Below, piece by piece: positions 1 through 7,379 of a stretch of 32,208 nucleotides of DNA (position 1 is the first letter of the stretch; the number at the start of each line of letters is the position of its first letter). The DNA is taken from positions 1-32,208 of the forward strand of contig JAKSSG010000014.1 in NCBI GenBank assembly GCA_024403185.1. The letters are read 5' to 3'. The translations under genes and the position numbers were made by a program. This DNA comes from Clostridia bacterium (GTDB lineage Bacteria > Bacillota > Clostridia > Peptostreptococcales > Anaerovoracaceae). The notes below the pieces were generated by a model. That model was not told the origin of the DNA, made no database searches, and worked only from the letters and a program-made list of their open reading frames with translations.

Positions 1-1525
1 GTGAAAGAAAGAAGAACAGCGTTACTATTATTGGAAGGAAACTTATTACGCTTCCAACTCCGGCAAAGATCCCATCGGATACGAGCGCTCGTATAACAGC
101 ATTTACATCTACAGCCTCCATTGCATGACAGACAACATCTGACAGATTTGTTATAGCTGAATCCAGTACGTCCTGTAGAAATGCCCCGATGACATTGAAT
201 GTCAGATAAAAAATCGCCATCATAATTCCGATAAATACTGGAATGGCAGTATATTTACCGGTCAGTATTCTGTCCCACTTCTGGCTTCGTTTATGCTCAC
301 GACTTTCTCTCGGCTTTATCACTGTAGCACTGCACACCTTTTCTATAAAACTGAATCGCATATCTGCGACAGCTGCTGCACGGTCAAGACCGCGTTCCTG
401 TTCCATCTGCATAATAAGATGTTCTATTGTTTCTTTTTCATTCGTACTAAGATCAAGTGCTTCAAGAATATCGACATCACCTTCAATTATCTTTGCGGCT
501 GCGAATCGCAATGGGACGTTCGCATTTTCGGCATGATCTTCAATAAGATGCATTATGCTGTGAAGGCATCGGTGAACAGCGCCTCCCTTATCTCCAATGT
601 TGCAGAAATCCTGCTGTTCAGGTTTTTCCTGATATTGCGCAACGTGAATAGCATGATCAATAAGTTCCTTTATGCCTTCGCCTTTTGAAGCTGAGATAGG
701 AATTACGGGAATACCGAGCATGCTTTCCATTTCATTGACCTTTATTGAACCGCCGTTACCCGAAACTTCATCCATCATATTCAGAGCGAGGACCATAGGG
801 GTATCCATTTCCATGAGCTGCATTGTCAAATACAGATTTCGCTCGATATTTGTTGCATCCACAATGTTTATTATGCACTTTGGCTTTTCTTTTATTATAA
901 ATTCCCGGGATACTTTTTCTTCGTTTGAATAAGGAGTCATTGAATAAATTCCAGGAAGGTCAGTAATAAGTGTGTTTTTATTTCCCCTGATAACACCGTC
1001 TTTGCGATCGACGGTAACACCGGGGAAATTTCCTACATGTTGATTGGAACCGGTAAGGGCATTAAAGAGTGTCGTTTTACCGCAGTTCTGATTTCCTGCA
1101 AGAGCAAAAGTGAGCTTAGTTCCATCAGGTAATGGGTTTTCATTTTCTTTTATATGATATCGGCCTCCTTCTCCAAGACCCGGATGAACGACCGGTCTGA
1201 CGGAAGATGAAATATCCTTGGGAATGATCGTTTTGCATGCTGCTGAACATGCCGAACAGTTTCCACAATTGTTAAACAGACCTGTGACACAATAGCCTGT
1301 GCTGTCTTTCACTTGTATTTTTGCTGCATCCTCCTTCCGCAGAGTAAGTTCATATCCATGAAGTCTCAGTTCTATAGGATCGCCCATAGGCGCGTATTTA
1401 ATAAGTGTTACTTCTGCATTGGGAATAATGCCCATATCGAGGAAATGCTGTCGCAGAGAACCTTCACCGCCAATAGATACCACAGTAGCTTTTTCTCCAA
1501 TTTTCATATTGCATATTGTTTTCAT
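1..1525 (-). CDS. feoB: FeoA-FeoB fusion ferrous iron transporter, partial (C-terminal part beyond window start)
   Basis: Membrane Fe(II) importer with a GTPase domain. Reading the minus strand from ATG at 1525 gives an open frame of about 508 codons with no stop before the window edge. Residues about 1-75 resemble the small SH3-like FeoA domain. A linker follows with Cys79, 87, 90, 93 and 97, the last four spaced CxxCxxCxxxC as in ferredoxins. The FeoB G domain then shows G1 GNQNCGKTT (about 144-152), PGVTV, G3 DLPGIYS, G4 NMMD and G5 SAS. Hydrophobic segments begin near the window edge (IPVFIGIMMAIFYLTF). The start is supported by AGGAGG about 5 nt upstream; a second Met at residue 7 is less well placed. 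Family identity is firm. The iron-sulfur reading of the linker is inference. No downstream gene can be seen. Confidence 0.93.
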   Translation of the reverse strand, partial: MKTICNMKIGEKATVVSIGGEGSLRQHFLDMGIIPNAEVTLIKYAPMGDPIELRLHGYELTLRKEDAAKIQVKDSTGYCVTGLFNNCGNCSACSAACKTIIPKDISSSVRPVVHPGLGEGGRYHIKENENPLPDGTKLTFALAGNQNCGKTTLFNALTGSNQHVGNFPGVTVDRKDGVIRGNKNTLITDLPGIYSMTPYSNEEKVSREFIIKEKPKCIINIVDATNIERNLYLTMQLMEMDTPMVLALNMMDEVSGNGGSIKVNEMESMLGIPVIPISASKGEGIKELIDHAIHVAQYQEKPEQQDFCNIGDKGGAVHRCLHSIMHLIEDHAENANVPLRFAAAKIIEGDVDILEALDLSTNEKETIEHLIMQMEQERGLDRAAAVADMRFSFIEKVCSATVIKPRESREHKRSQKWDRILTGKYTAIPVFIGIMMAIFYLTFNVIGAFLQDVLDSAITNLSDVVCHAMEAVDVNAVIRALVSDGIFAGVGSVISFLPIIVTLFFFLS

Positions 1526-1549
1526 AGTTCCTCCTTGTCGGGTTGTATC

Positions 1550-1603
1550 AATCCAGTTAGTTATAACTAACTGGATTATAGTTAGTTATGACTAACTTGT
1601 CAA
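1550..1603 (-). promoter_or_regulatory. feoB promoter with two palindromic operators
   Basis: On the minus strand, TTGACA (1603-1598) and TATAAT (1580-1575) are separated by exactly 17 nt. The spacer is almost entirely an 18-bp near-perfect palindrome (1580-1597, half-site AGTTAGTTA, one mismatched pair). Just downstream of the -10 lies a perfect 28-bp palindrome (1550-1577, core AGTTAGTTATAACTAACT). The two centres are 25 bp apart. Position and symmetry fit a metal-dependent DtxR/IdeR/MntR-type repressor blocking polymerase when iron is sufficient. The regulator itself is not in the window, so its family is inferred. Confidence 0.85.
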
Positions 1604-1640
1604 TACAATAAAGTTAATATTTTTTCTCCCGGTCATTTTT

Positions 1641-1651
1641 TGTGTTATAAT
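1641..1651 (+). promoter_or_regulatory. hom promoter (extended -10)
   Basis: TGTTATAAT (1643-1651) is an extended -10 element. No convincing -35 lies 16-18 nt upstream. It is divergent from the feoB promoter, with the two -10 boxes about 65 bp apart, and gives a leader of about 30 nt before hom. Confidence 0.55.
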
Positions 1652-1688
1652 AGATTGAAAAATTCTAAATACGGAAGGAACTGGAAAA

Positions 1689-2660
1689 ATGAAGGAAATA
1701 AAGATAGGTCTTCTAGGCTTGGGAAATATCGGAACAGGAACATACAAAGCCCTGGAGATGAACAGAGAAAAGATCGAGAAACTGGTGGGCGGAAGCGTGA
1801 ACATCACTAAGATCCTCGAAAAGGATATCGATAGAGAAAGAGATATTACTGTTTCAAAAGAACAGTTTGTTGACAGCATAGAAGCTATAACAGAAGATCC
1901 TGAAATCGATATAGTTATAGAACTGTTGGGCGGAGTTGAACCTGCATCAACATTTATAGAAAAGGCTCTGCTGGCAGGCAAGCACGTCGTTACAGCCAAC
2001 AAGGCAGCCGTTGCCGCAAGCTGGGAAAGACTCAATGCGGCAGCAAAGAAGACAGGCGTTCAGTTCAGATACGAAGCCAGTGTAGGCGGCGGAATTCCGG
2101 TGCTCACACCGCTGGCAGGCTGTGCTGCGGTTAACCAGTACACAGAGGTGCTGGGAATCGTAAACGGTACGACAAACTACATTCTGTACAAGATGACAGA
2201 AGAGGGAATGAGCTATGAAGACGCTCTCAAGGATGCCCAGATCAAGGGCTTTGCTGAAGCGGATCCTACAGCTGACGTTGAAGGCATCGATGCCGCCAAC
2301 AAGCTGAGCATACTCATGGCAATCATGTTTGACAGATACATTCCGCCAACTCAGATTCCGCGTGCGGGAATAACAGGCATCACAAAGGAAAAGATTGAAG
2401 AGGCAAAGGCACAGGATTGCGTTATCAAGCTCATCGCCCATGCAACTCTTCACGATGACGGCAGCTTCACATATGAGGTGCGCCCGACATTCATAAAGAA
2501 CTATCACCCTCTGGCAGGAGTTCTGGAGGAATTCAATGCTGTATATATCAAGGGAAATCTGGTAGGCAAGCTCATGTTCTACGGACCTGGAGCAGGTCCG
2601 CTTCCAACAGGCAGCGCAGTACTGGGTGACGTTACGGAAATAGCTAAATCAATCGTATAA
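1689..2660 (+). CDS. hom: homoserine dehydrogenase, short form without ACT domain
   Basis: Reduces aspartate semialdehyde to homoserine with NAD(P)H, in the cytoplasmic branch to threonine, methionine and isoleucine. The N-terminal Rossmann motif [10 protein letters not shown] is clear. [38 protein letters not shown] and [14 protein letters not shown] follow in family order, and the last carries the catalytic-domain acidic and lysine residues. At 323 aa the protein stops right after the catalytic core ([16 protein letters not shown]). Commonly described bacterial Hom proteins are about 400-435 aa with a C-terminal ACT domain that senses threonine; that domain is missing. The next gene begins 10 nt later, so a frameshifted remnant is not hidden downstream. 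GGAAGGAA about 9 nt upstream supports the start. Confidence 0.93.
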   Translation: MKEIKIGLLGLGNIGTGTYKALEMNREKIEKLVGGSVNITKILEKDIDRERDITVSKEQFVDSIEAITEDPEIDIVIELLGGVEPASTFIEKALLAGKHVVTANKAAVAASWERLNAAAKKTGVQFRYEASVGGGIPVLTPLAGCAAVNQYTEVLGIVNGTTNYILYKMTEEGMSYEDALKDAQIKGFAEADPTADVEGIDAANKLSILMAIMFDRYIPPTQIPRAGITGITKEKIEEAKAQDCVIKLIAHATLHDDGSFTYEVRPTFIKNYHPLAGVLEEFNAVYIKGNLVGKLMFYGPGAGPLPTGSAVLGDVTEIAKSIV

Positions 2661-2670
2661 GGAGAAGGAA

Positions 2671-3174
2671 ATGGCAACATTATTTGAACAGTGGAAAGAA
2701 CTGATTGAAAACCAGACACAGGAAACATTCGAGGAATTCTGGGAAGAATATGCAGATGCGGAGATTAAACTCTACAATCACATTCTGGATAACCCGACTG
2801 AGAAGATGGCAGGAAAGCTGGGAGAAAAGGCTGAAGAATTCGGCGTTCGTCCTGTAATATTCATGGGATTTCTTGACGGAATAAATGATAGCATAAAAAA
2901 GAAGAATGATATTGAGAAGATGGACGAGGAATCGGAATTCGAAATTGAAATCATTCCTGAAACTCTCTTTTACAACATGCTGAAGGTTGAAGCGGATCAT
3001 CTCTACAGCATTGAAAAGTGGGAAGATGTCCTCGGCATCGACAAGATGAAGGAAATTGTCAAGAAGTACAAGGCATCAAAGACAGTAAGAAGAGACGCAC
3101 CTAAGATTGGCAGAAATGACCCTTGTCCTTGCGGATCAGGCAAAAAGTACAAGCACTGCTGCGGAAGAAACTAA
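2671..3174 (+). CDS. SEC-C zinc-binding motif protein of unknown function
   Basis: The last 21 residues form a SEC-C motif (core [15 protein letters not shown]; Cys152, 154, 163 and 164), the small zinc-binding module also found at the end of SecA. The preceding ~145 residues are acidic and mostly helical in appearance, with no catalytic motif I recognise and no signal peptide or membrane segment. It starts 10 nt after hom behind GGAGAAGGAA and is probably co-transcribed. SEC-C modules often mediate protein or ribosome contacts, but the role of this protein is unknown. 167 aa; the gene call is firm, the function is not. Confidence 0.85.
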   Translation: MATLFEQWKELIENQTQETFEEFWEEYADAEIKLYNHILDNPTEKMAGKLGEKAEEFGVRPVIFMGFLDGINDSIKKKNDIEKMDEESEFEIEIIPETLFYNMLKVEADHLYSIEKWEDVLGIDKMKEIVKKYKASKTVRRDAPKIGRNDPCPCGSGKKYKHCCGRN

Positions 3175-3189
3175 TCGGTATTTGGCGAT

Positions 3190-3672
3190 ATGGCAATACA
3201 CATTGTTCTGGTTGAACCGGAGATACCGCCCAACACGGGAAACATTGCGAGAAGCTGTGCGGCAACAGGCAGTGTTCTTCATCTGGTTAAGCCGCTGGGC
3301 TTTTCCATTGACGACAAGGCACTGAGAAGAGCCGGTCTGGATTACTGGCCTTATGTAAATGTTGAAGTTCATGAAAGCCTCGACGAATTCATGGAGAAGT
3401 ACGAGGACCGCAGAATGTTTCTGGCAACAACAAAGGGAAGCCGAAACTACAGCGAGGTTGCCTTTGCAGATGAGGACATGATTCTGTTCGGAAGAGAGAC
3501 CGCCGGACTATCGAGAGATTTTATTGAGGAAAGAGAAAAGGCCAATCCGGGCTGTTCGATAAGAATTCCCATGAGTGCTGATACCAGACTGCGCTCACTG
3601 AATCTGTCCAACTCCGTTGCGATTGTGCTGTTTGAAGCGCTTCGCCAGATGGATTTTCCGGAATTGAAATAA
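3190..3672 (+). CDS. trmL: tRNA (cytidine/uridine-34 2'-O)-methyltransferase TrmL (SPOUT family)
   Basis: Methylates the 2'-O of the wobble nucleotide of certain leucine tRNAs using SAM. Family motifs are present in order: LVEPEIPPNTGNIARSCAATG-like N terminus (motif 1), LFGRETAGLS (motif 2) and the knotted C-terminal SAM-binding segment IPM...RSLNLSNSVAIVLFEALRQ. Length 160 aa matches the minimal YibK/TrmL form without an RNA-binding extension. It starts 15 nt after the SEC-C gene, with only a weak ribosome-binding site in front, which suggests translational dependence on the upstream gene. Confidence 0.93.
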   Translation: MAIHIVLVEPEIPPNTGNIARSCAATGSVLHLVKPLGFSIDDKALRRAGLDYWPYVNVEVHESLDEFMEKYEDRRMFLATTKGSRNYSEVAFADEDMILFGRETAGLSRDFIEEREKANPGCSIRIPMSADTRLRSLNLSNSVAIVLFEALRQMDFPELK

Positions 3673-3681
3673 AGGGACACT

Positions 3682-4434
3682 ATGAGAAAAGAACGTTTAG
3701 TGCAAATAGAAGAATACATTTCAGGAAACGGATTTGTAACCATGGAACAGATCATGGACAAGTTCGACATTGCAATGCCCACCGTCAGGAAGGACATAAG
3801 TGAACTGGCAAGTCAGGGACTTATCGAGAAAGTCTACGGAGGTGCAAAGGCAGTAGTCGCTCCGTCGAAGAACATGCACATGTTCAAAAACAGACGAGGC
3901 GTGCACATGGAAGCCAAGAACGCAATTGCCAGCAAAGCTGCAGAGCTTGTAGACGACGGCGATGTAATCTACATTGATTCCGGAACCACAGCCGCTGCAA
4001 TAATCGAGTATCTGACAGGCAGGCATGTTACGGTCATCACTTCAAACATGGCGGCAGTAATGGCCAGCGCTGAAATGAACAATATCGATGTGTATGTTCT
4101 GGGCGGAAAGTTCAACAGGGATACCATGTCTGTTGACCATGCTGATTCTGAAGCGATAATGAAGGAGTTCAATGTGGACAAAGCCTTTATGGCGGCCACG
4201 GGATACAGCATTGAAGGCGGGCTGGCGCAGGATTCACCGACTGAGTGCGACATCAAGAAGCATGTAATCAGGAAGGCTACAGATACATTCCTCATTATTG
4301 ACAGCAGCAAGATTGGAAAGAAGGCGCTGATCAGATATGCTGAGCCTGATGCGATAAAGACAATAATAACCGACGGACAGGTGGACAGAAAATATAAGGA
4401 TTATTTCAAGAAGAACTCCATAAACGTTATATAA
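3682..4434 (+). CDS. DeoR/GlpR-family transcriptional regulator
   Basis: An N-terminal helix-turn-helix (about residues 16-45; TMEQIMDKFDIAMPTVRKD) is followed by the DeoR linker (GLIEKVYGGA) and a sugar-phosphate-sensing C-terminal domain with IDSGTTAAAIIEYL and TSNMAAV. Length 250 aa is typical. Family members respond to phosphorylated sugars. It lies 9 nt after trmL and directly upstream of a gap gene, a position occupied by CggR in other Bacillota, but its family is DeoR/GlpR rather than the longer CggR/SorC type. A TATATAAA direct repeat overlaps its stop codon and recurs upstream of gap and pyk, so it is a candidate local glycolysis regulator. That link is inference. Confidence 0.9.
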   Translation: MRKERLVQIEEYISGNGFVTMEQIMDKFDIAMPTVRKDISELASQGLIEKVYGGAKAVVAPSKNMHMFKNRRGVHMEAKNAIASKAAELVDDGDVIYIDSGTTAAAIIEYLTGRHVTVITSNMAAVMASAEMNNIDVYVLGGKFNRDTMSVDHADSEAIMKEFNVDKAFMAATGYSIEGGLAQDSPTECDIKKHVIRKATDTFLIIDSSKIGKKALIRYAEPDAIKTIITDGQVDRKYKDYFKKNSINVI

Positions 4435-4478
4435 ATTTCATATAAATATATTGACATTGCATGTAATATTTGTATAAT
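4428..4478 (+). promoter_or_regulatory. TATATAAA direct repeat (site A) plus sigma-A promoter
   Basis: TATATAAA (4428-4435), four bases, then ATATAAA (4440-4446) lie 4 nt before TTGACA (4451-4456). TATAAT follows (4473-4478) after a 16-nt spacer. The repeat overlaps the stop codon of the DeoR-type gene. The promoter reads toward a terminator at 4527, so any transcript would be only about 80 nt. The repeat could be a regulator site or an AT-rich UP element. Confidence 0.6.
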
Positions 4479-4484
4479 TAGGGT

Positions 4485-4565
4485 AGTTCCAATTTTATAA
4501 TAATATAAAACTTACACATTAGACAGCCCGGATTATTTTACAAAATCCGGGTTTGTTTATTTTTT
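4485..4565 (+). ncRNA. candidate ~80-nt small RNA between the DeoR gene and gap
   Basis: A good promoter (TTGACA/TATAAT, 4451-4478) is followed about 50 nt later by a strong terminator, with no open reading frame between. This predicts a short non-coding transcript. The sequence matches no RNA family I recognise. The alternative is that the promoter is inactive and the terminator simply ends the hom operon. Confidence 0.3.
4527..4565 (+). terminator. rho-independent terminator
   Basis: Stem CCCGGATT (4527-4534) pairs with AATCCGGG (4544-4551) around a 9-nt loop, followed by a T-rich tract to 4565. It ends transcription from the hom-to-DeoR operon and from the 4451 promoter. Confidence 0.88.
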
Positions 4566-4620
4566 GAACATTCCCGGGCATGCTGAGATAGAGGCAGAAA
4601 TATATTTGATATATTAAATT

Positions 4621-4673
4621 TATATAAAGTTAACATATTGACTATTGACACCCGGGGCGCTATTGTTTACAAT
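4621..4673 (+). promoter_or_regulatory. gap promoter with TATATAAA half-repeat (site B)
   Basis: TTGACA (4645-4650), a 17-nt GC-rich spacer and TACAAT (4668-4673) form a strong promoter. Upstream, TATATAAA (4621-4628) followed by ACATATTG ends 4 nt before the -35, the same placement as sites A (4428) and C (7305). The leader is about 44 nt. Confidence 0.75.
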
Positions 4674-4723
4674 AAAAATGTAAATATCGAAGGAAAACAA
4701 TAATTATTTAGGAGATGAAACAG

Positions 4724-5737
4724 ATGATTAGAGTTGCAATTAACGGTTTTGGACGTATAGGCAGACTATCGTTCAGACAGATATTTGAAATGGATGACAT
4801 TGAAGTGGTAGCTATCAATGATCTGACCAAACCTGAAATGTTAAGATACCTGCTCAAGTATGACAGCGTGCAGAAGCATTACGATAAGGACGTTGATTTT
4901 GATGATGAACACATTATCGTTGACGGAAAGGCTATTCCTGTTTTTGCAGAAGCTGAAGCGAAGAATCTTCCGTGGAAGGAACTTGAAATAGATGTAGTCC
5001 TGGAATGCACGGGATTCTACTGCTCAAAAGAAAAGTCGCAGGCGCATATTGATGCCGGAGCAAAGAAGGTTCTGATTTCCGCACCGGCCGGCAATGATCT
5101 GCCGACTATTGTATATGGCGTAAATCATGAAACGCTGACAGCGGAAGACAACATCGTTTCAGGGGCATCATGCACCACAAACTGTCTGGCACCGATGGCC
5201 AAGGCACTTAATGATTACAGAGAAGTGAGAACGGGCTTTATGACGACAATTCACGCATATACCGGTGATCAGATGATTCTGGACGGACCTCACAGAAAGG
5301 GCGATTTCAGAAGAGCCAGAGCCGGAGCCATCAATATTGTTCCTAACAGCACGGGAGCTGCCAAGGCAATAGGTCTGGTAATTCCTGAACTGGACGGCAA
5401 GCTTATCGGCTCGGCACAGAGAGTACCTGTTCCAAGCGGATCCATTACCATTCTGGATGCAACGCTGAAGGATGAAACCGATTCGGTTTCGGTTGAAGGT
5501 CTGAATGCCATCATGAAGGCAGAATCAAACGAATCCTTCGGATACACCGAGGAGGAAATCGTTTCCTCAGATGTTATCGGCATGAGCTACGGTTCACTGT
5601 TTGATGCGACACAGACTCTGGCACAGCAGTGCGGAACTCATATTTATGAGGTAAGAGTTGTTGCGTGGTACGATAACGAAATGAGTTATGTGAGCCAGCT
5701 TATCAGAACTCTGAGACATCTGGGACAGTTCATTTAA
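4724..5737 (+). CDS. gap: glyceraldehyde-3-phosphate dehydrogenase, canonical NAD type
   Basis: Converts glyceraldehyde-3-phosphate, phosphate and NAD+ to 1,3-bisphosphoglycerate in glycolysis. From the second Met it has the textbook NGFGRIGR nucleotide-binding motif, Asp33 in INDL (the usual NAD ribose contact), catalytic Cys150 in SCTTNCLAP and His177 in [10 protein letters not shown]. Length 337 aa. The start at 4724 is chosen because AGGAG (4710-4714) is directly against the in-frame ATG at 4715 but correctly spaced from 4724. It is monocistronic, with its own promoter and a strong terminator. It is clearly distinct from the second GAPDH at 8979. This may be the main glycolytic enzyme or a condition-specific one; the sequence does not say which. 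Confidence 0.95.
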   Translation: MIRVAINGFGRIGRLSFRQIFEMDDIEVVAINDLTKPEMLRYLLKYDSVQKHYDKDVDFDDEHIIVDGKAIPVFAEAEAKNLPWKELEIDVVLECTGFYCSKEKSQAHIDAGAKKVLISAPAGNDLPTIVYGVNHETLTAEDNIVSGASCTTNCLAPMAKALNDYREVRTGFMTTIHAYTGDQMILDGPHRKGDFRRARAGAINIVPNSTGAAKAIGLVIPELDGKLIGSAQRVPVPSGSITILDATLKDETDSVSVEGLNAIMKAESNESFGYTEEEIVSSDVIGMSYGSLFDATQTLAQQCGTHIYEVRVVAWYDNEMSYVSQLIRTLRHLGQFI

Positions 5738-5752
5738 AAGTTAAGAAAACGG

Positions 5753-5788
5753 AGATGACAACATGGTATGCATGTTGTCATCTTTTTT
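5753..5788 (+). terminator. strong terminator after gap
   Basis: AGATGACAACATG (5753-5765) pairs perfectly over 13 bp with CATGTTGTCATCT (5771-5783) around a 5-nt loop and runs into TTTTTT (5783-5788). The rpoN promoter starts immediately after it. Confidence 0.92.
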
Positions 5789-5789
5789 A

Positions 5790-5798
5790 TGTTATACT
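5790..5798 (+). promoter_or_regulatory. rpoN extended -10 promoter, apparently leaderless
   Basis: TGTTATACT (5790-5798) is an extended -10 directly after the gap terminator T-tract. The predicted transcription start, 7 nt beyond the -10, falls on the A of the rpoN ATG at 5805. There is no ribosome-binding site in between. Confidence 0.55.
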
Positions 5799-5804
5799 AT
5801 TGGC

Positions 5805-7241
5805 ATGAAGCTAGGATATGAACTCACAATTGAACAAAGCCAGAAGCTGGTCATGACGCCGGAGCTGATTCAGGCCATACAGATTCTGCAGTTTAATTCG
5901 CAGGAACTTGACAACTACGTTCAGGAGCAGGTGCTTGCCAATCCTGTACTTGAACAGAAAGAACCCCAGCGTTCCGAAGAAGACGGAAGAGACTCCGGGG
6001 AGAGCTTTGAACAGGATGGCTCCGAATTCGCAGACGCACAGGCGGCAGATGCGGGGCTGGACTGGAAGGAATACATCCGAAACGCCAACTACGGCGGAGT
6101 GAACTACGACAGCGGAAGAGAAAAGGGATCCGTGGAAAAGGACAGCAACTTCGAGAGAACCGTGGTAAACGAGGTCACTCTTCCGGAACATCTGATGTTC
6201 CAGTATCAGTTTGCGGCAATGAGCAAGGGATGCAGACGTGTCGGGAAATACATAATCGAGTCTCTTGACGAGAACGGATACATGACATCCAGCGTCTCCG
6301 AAATTGCCAGAGCGACAGGTGTTTCTGAAGCCAAGGTTGATGAAGCACTGGATATTATTCACGGCTTTGAACCCGCAGGTGTCGGTGCAAGAGATCTGAA
6401 GGAGTGCCTGACCATTCAGCTGAAGGCAAGAAACCAGTTTACAGGAGACGTGGCCAGGATAATCAACGATCACCTGGAAGATCTTGCAGCAAACAGACTC
6501 TCTTTAATTGCGAGGGAACTTGGCTCAAGCGTCAAGCAGGTTCAGGAAATCGCCGACATGATCAAGGGCCTTGAACCAAAACCGGGAAGACAGTTCGCTT
6601 CTGAACAGAAAACAAGGTATGTCATTCCCGATGTTCTGGTGGAAAAGGTTGACGGGGAGTACGTGGTTACCATTAATGAGTTCAGCGTACCGCACCTGAC
6701 CGTAAGTTCATATTACAAGGGACTGCTGAAGGAATCGGATACGGACAGGAAGCTGGCGGAATACCTGTCGGACAGAGTCAATGCCGCCAACTGGCTGATA
6801 AAAAGCATTGAACAGAGAAAACAGACAATATTCAATGTGGTTACTGCCGTTGTAAAATACCAGAAGGAATTCTTCGATAACGGAGGAAAGTATCTTAAAG
6901 TGCTTACACTTAAGGATGTGGCTGAAGAAGTGGGCATTCACGAGTCCACAGTATCCAGATCCATAAGCGGCAAGTATCTCCAGTGCCCGAGAGGAGTATT
7001 CGAAATAAAGTATTTCTTCTCGTCCGGAGTATCAAATCAGGACGGCGAAGGCATTTCCTCAAAGAGCATCAAGGAGTTCATTAAGGAACTGGTTGAACAG
7101 GAAAATCCGGAAAAACCGCTTTCCGATCAGAAAATGGTAGAACTGCTTCAGAATGAGGGATTCAACATTTCCAGAAGAACAGTCGCAAAGTACAGAGACG
7201 AACTGGGAATATTGTCTTCATCAAAACGAAAAAGGTATTAA
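5805..7241 (+). CDS. rpoN: RNA polymerase sigma-54 factor
   Basis: Sigma-54 directs polymerase to -24/-12 promoters and needs an AAA+ activator. Region I, LTIEQSQKLVMTPELIQAIQILQ, is at the N terminus and is Gln-rich as expected, followed by an acidic stretch (about 45-75). The core-binding domain and HTH (DVAEEVGIHESTVSRSISGKY) come next, and the RpoN box appears as SRRTVAKYRDELGI near the C terminus. The length is 478 aa from ATG 5805. A longer in-frame reading from 5763 would begin inside the terminator hairpin and lacks family similarity, so it was discarded. Placement beside a gap gene occurs in other Bacillota. No activator gene or -24/-12 promoter was found here. Confidence 0.95.
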   Translation: MKLGYELTIEQSQKLVMTPELIQAIQILQFNSQELDNYVQEQVLANPVLEQKEPQRSEEDGRDSGESFEQDGSEFADAQAADAGLDWKEYIRNANYGGVNYDSGREKGSVEKDSNFERTVVNEVTLPEHLMFQYQFAAMSKGCRRVGKYIIESLDENGYMTSSVSEIARATGVSEAKVDEALDIIHGFEPAGVGARDLKECLTIQLKARNQFTGDVARIINDHLEDLAANRLSLIARELGSSVKQVQEIADMIKGLEPKPGRQFASEQKTRYVIPDVLVEKVDGEYVVTINEFSVPHLTVSSYYKGLLKESDTDRKLAEYLSDRVNAANWLIKSIEQRKQTIFNVVTAVVKYQKEFFDNGGKYLKVLTLKDVAEEVGIHESTVSRSISGKYLQCPRGVFEIKYFFSSGVSNQDGEGISSKSIKEFIKELVEQENPEKPLSDQKMVELLQNEGFNISRRTVAKYRDELGILSSSKRKRY

Positions 7242-7251
7242 TAACAGCAAT

Positions 7252-7287
7252 AGTGGCAAAATGCTTGGTTCATCTTGCCACTTTCTT
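7252..7287 (+). terminator. terminator after rpoN
   Basis: AGTGGCAA (7252-7259) pairs with TTGCCACT (7275-7282) around a 15-nt loop, followed by a short T-rich tract. Confidence 0.75.
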
Positions 7288-7304
7288 ATCGTTTGCTATA
7301 AATT

Positions 7305-7355
7305 TATATAAACTTTATATAAAATATTGATTTTTATATACAACGGGAATATAAT
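7305..7355 (+). promoter_or_regulatory. pyk promoter with TATATAAA direct repeat (site C)
   Basis: TTGATT (7327-7332) and TATAAT (7350-7355) are 17 nt apart. Just upstream, TATATAAA (7305-7312), CTTT and ATATAAA (7317-7323) reproduce the 19-bp layout of site A (4428-4446), ending 3 nt before the -35. Confidence 0.75.
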
Positions 7356-7379
7356 GAACATGAGGTTAATGGAAGGTAT

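Noticed and set aside
243-932. Plus-strand open frames over the feoB region
   Set aside because: They are antisense to clear FeoB motifs on the minus strand.
1648-1665. CodY box in the hom leader
   Set aside because: Only about 10 of 15 positions match the consensus, which is expected by chance in AT-rich sequence.
1947-2507. Antisense open frame opposite hom
   Set aside because: Shadow of a conserved coding region, Cys-rich low-complexity translation and no initiation signals.
5763-5804. Extended N terminus of RpoN from an upstream ATG
   Set aside because: These codons lie in the gap terminator hairpin and the added residues do not resemble sigma-54 region I.
7253-7270. Sigma-54-like promoter TGGCAA-N5-TTGG near rpoN
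   Set aside because: The -12 element lacks the essential GC (TTGG instead of TTGC) and the sequence is part of the rpoN terminator stem.
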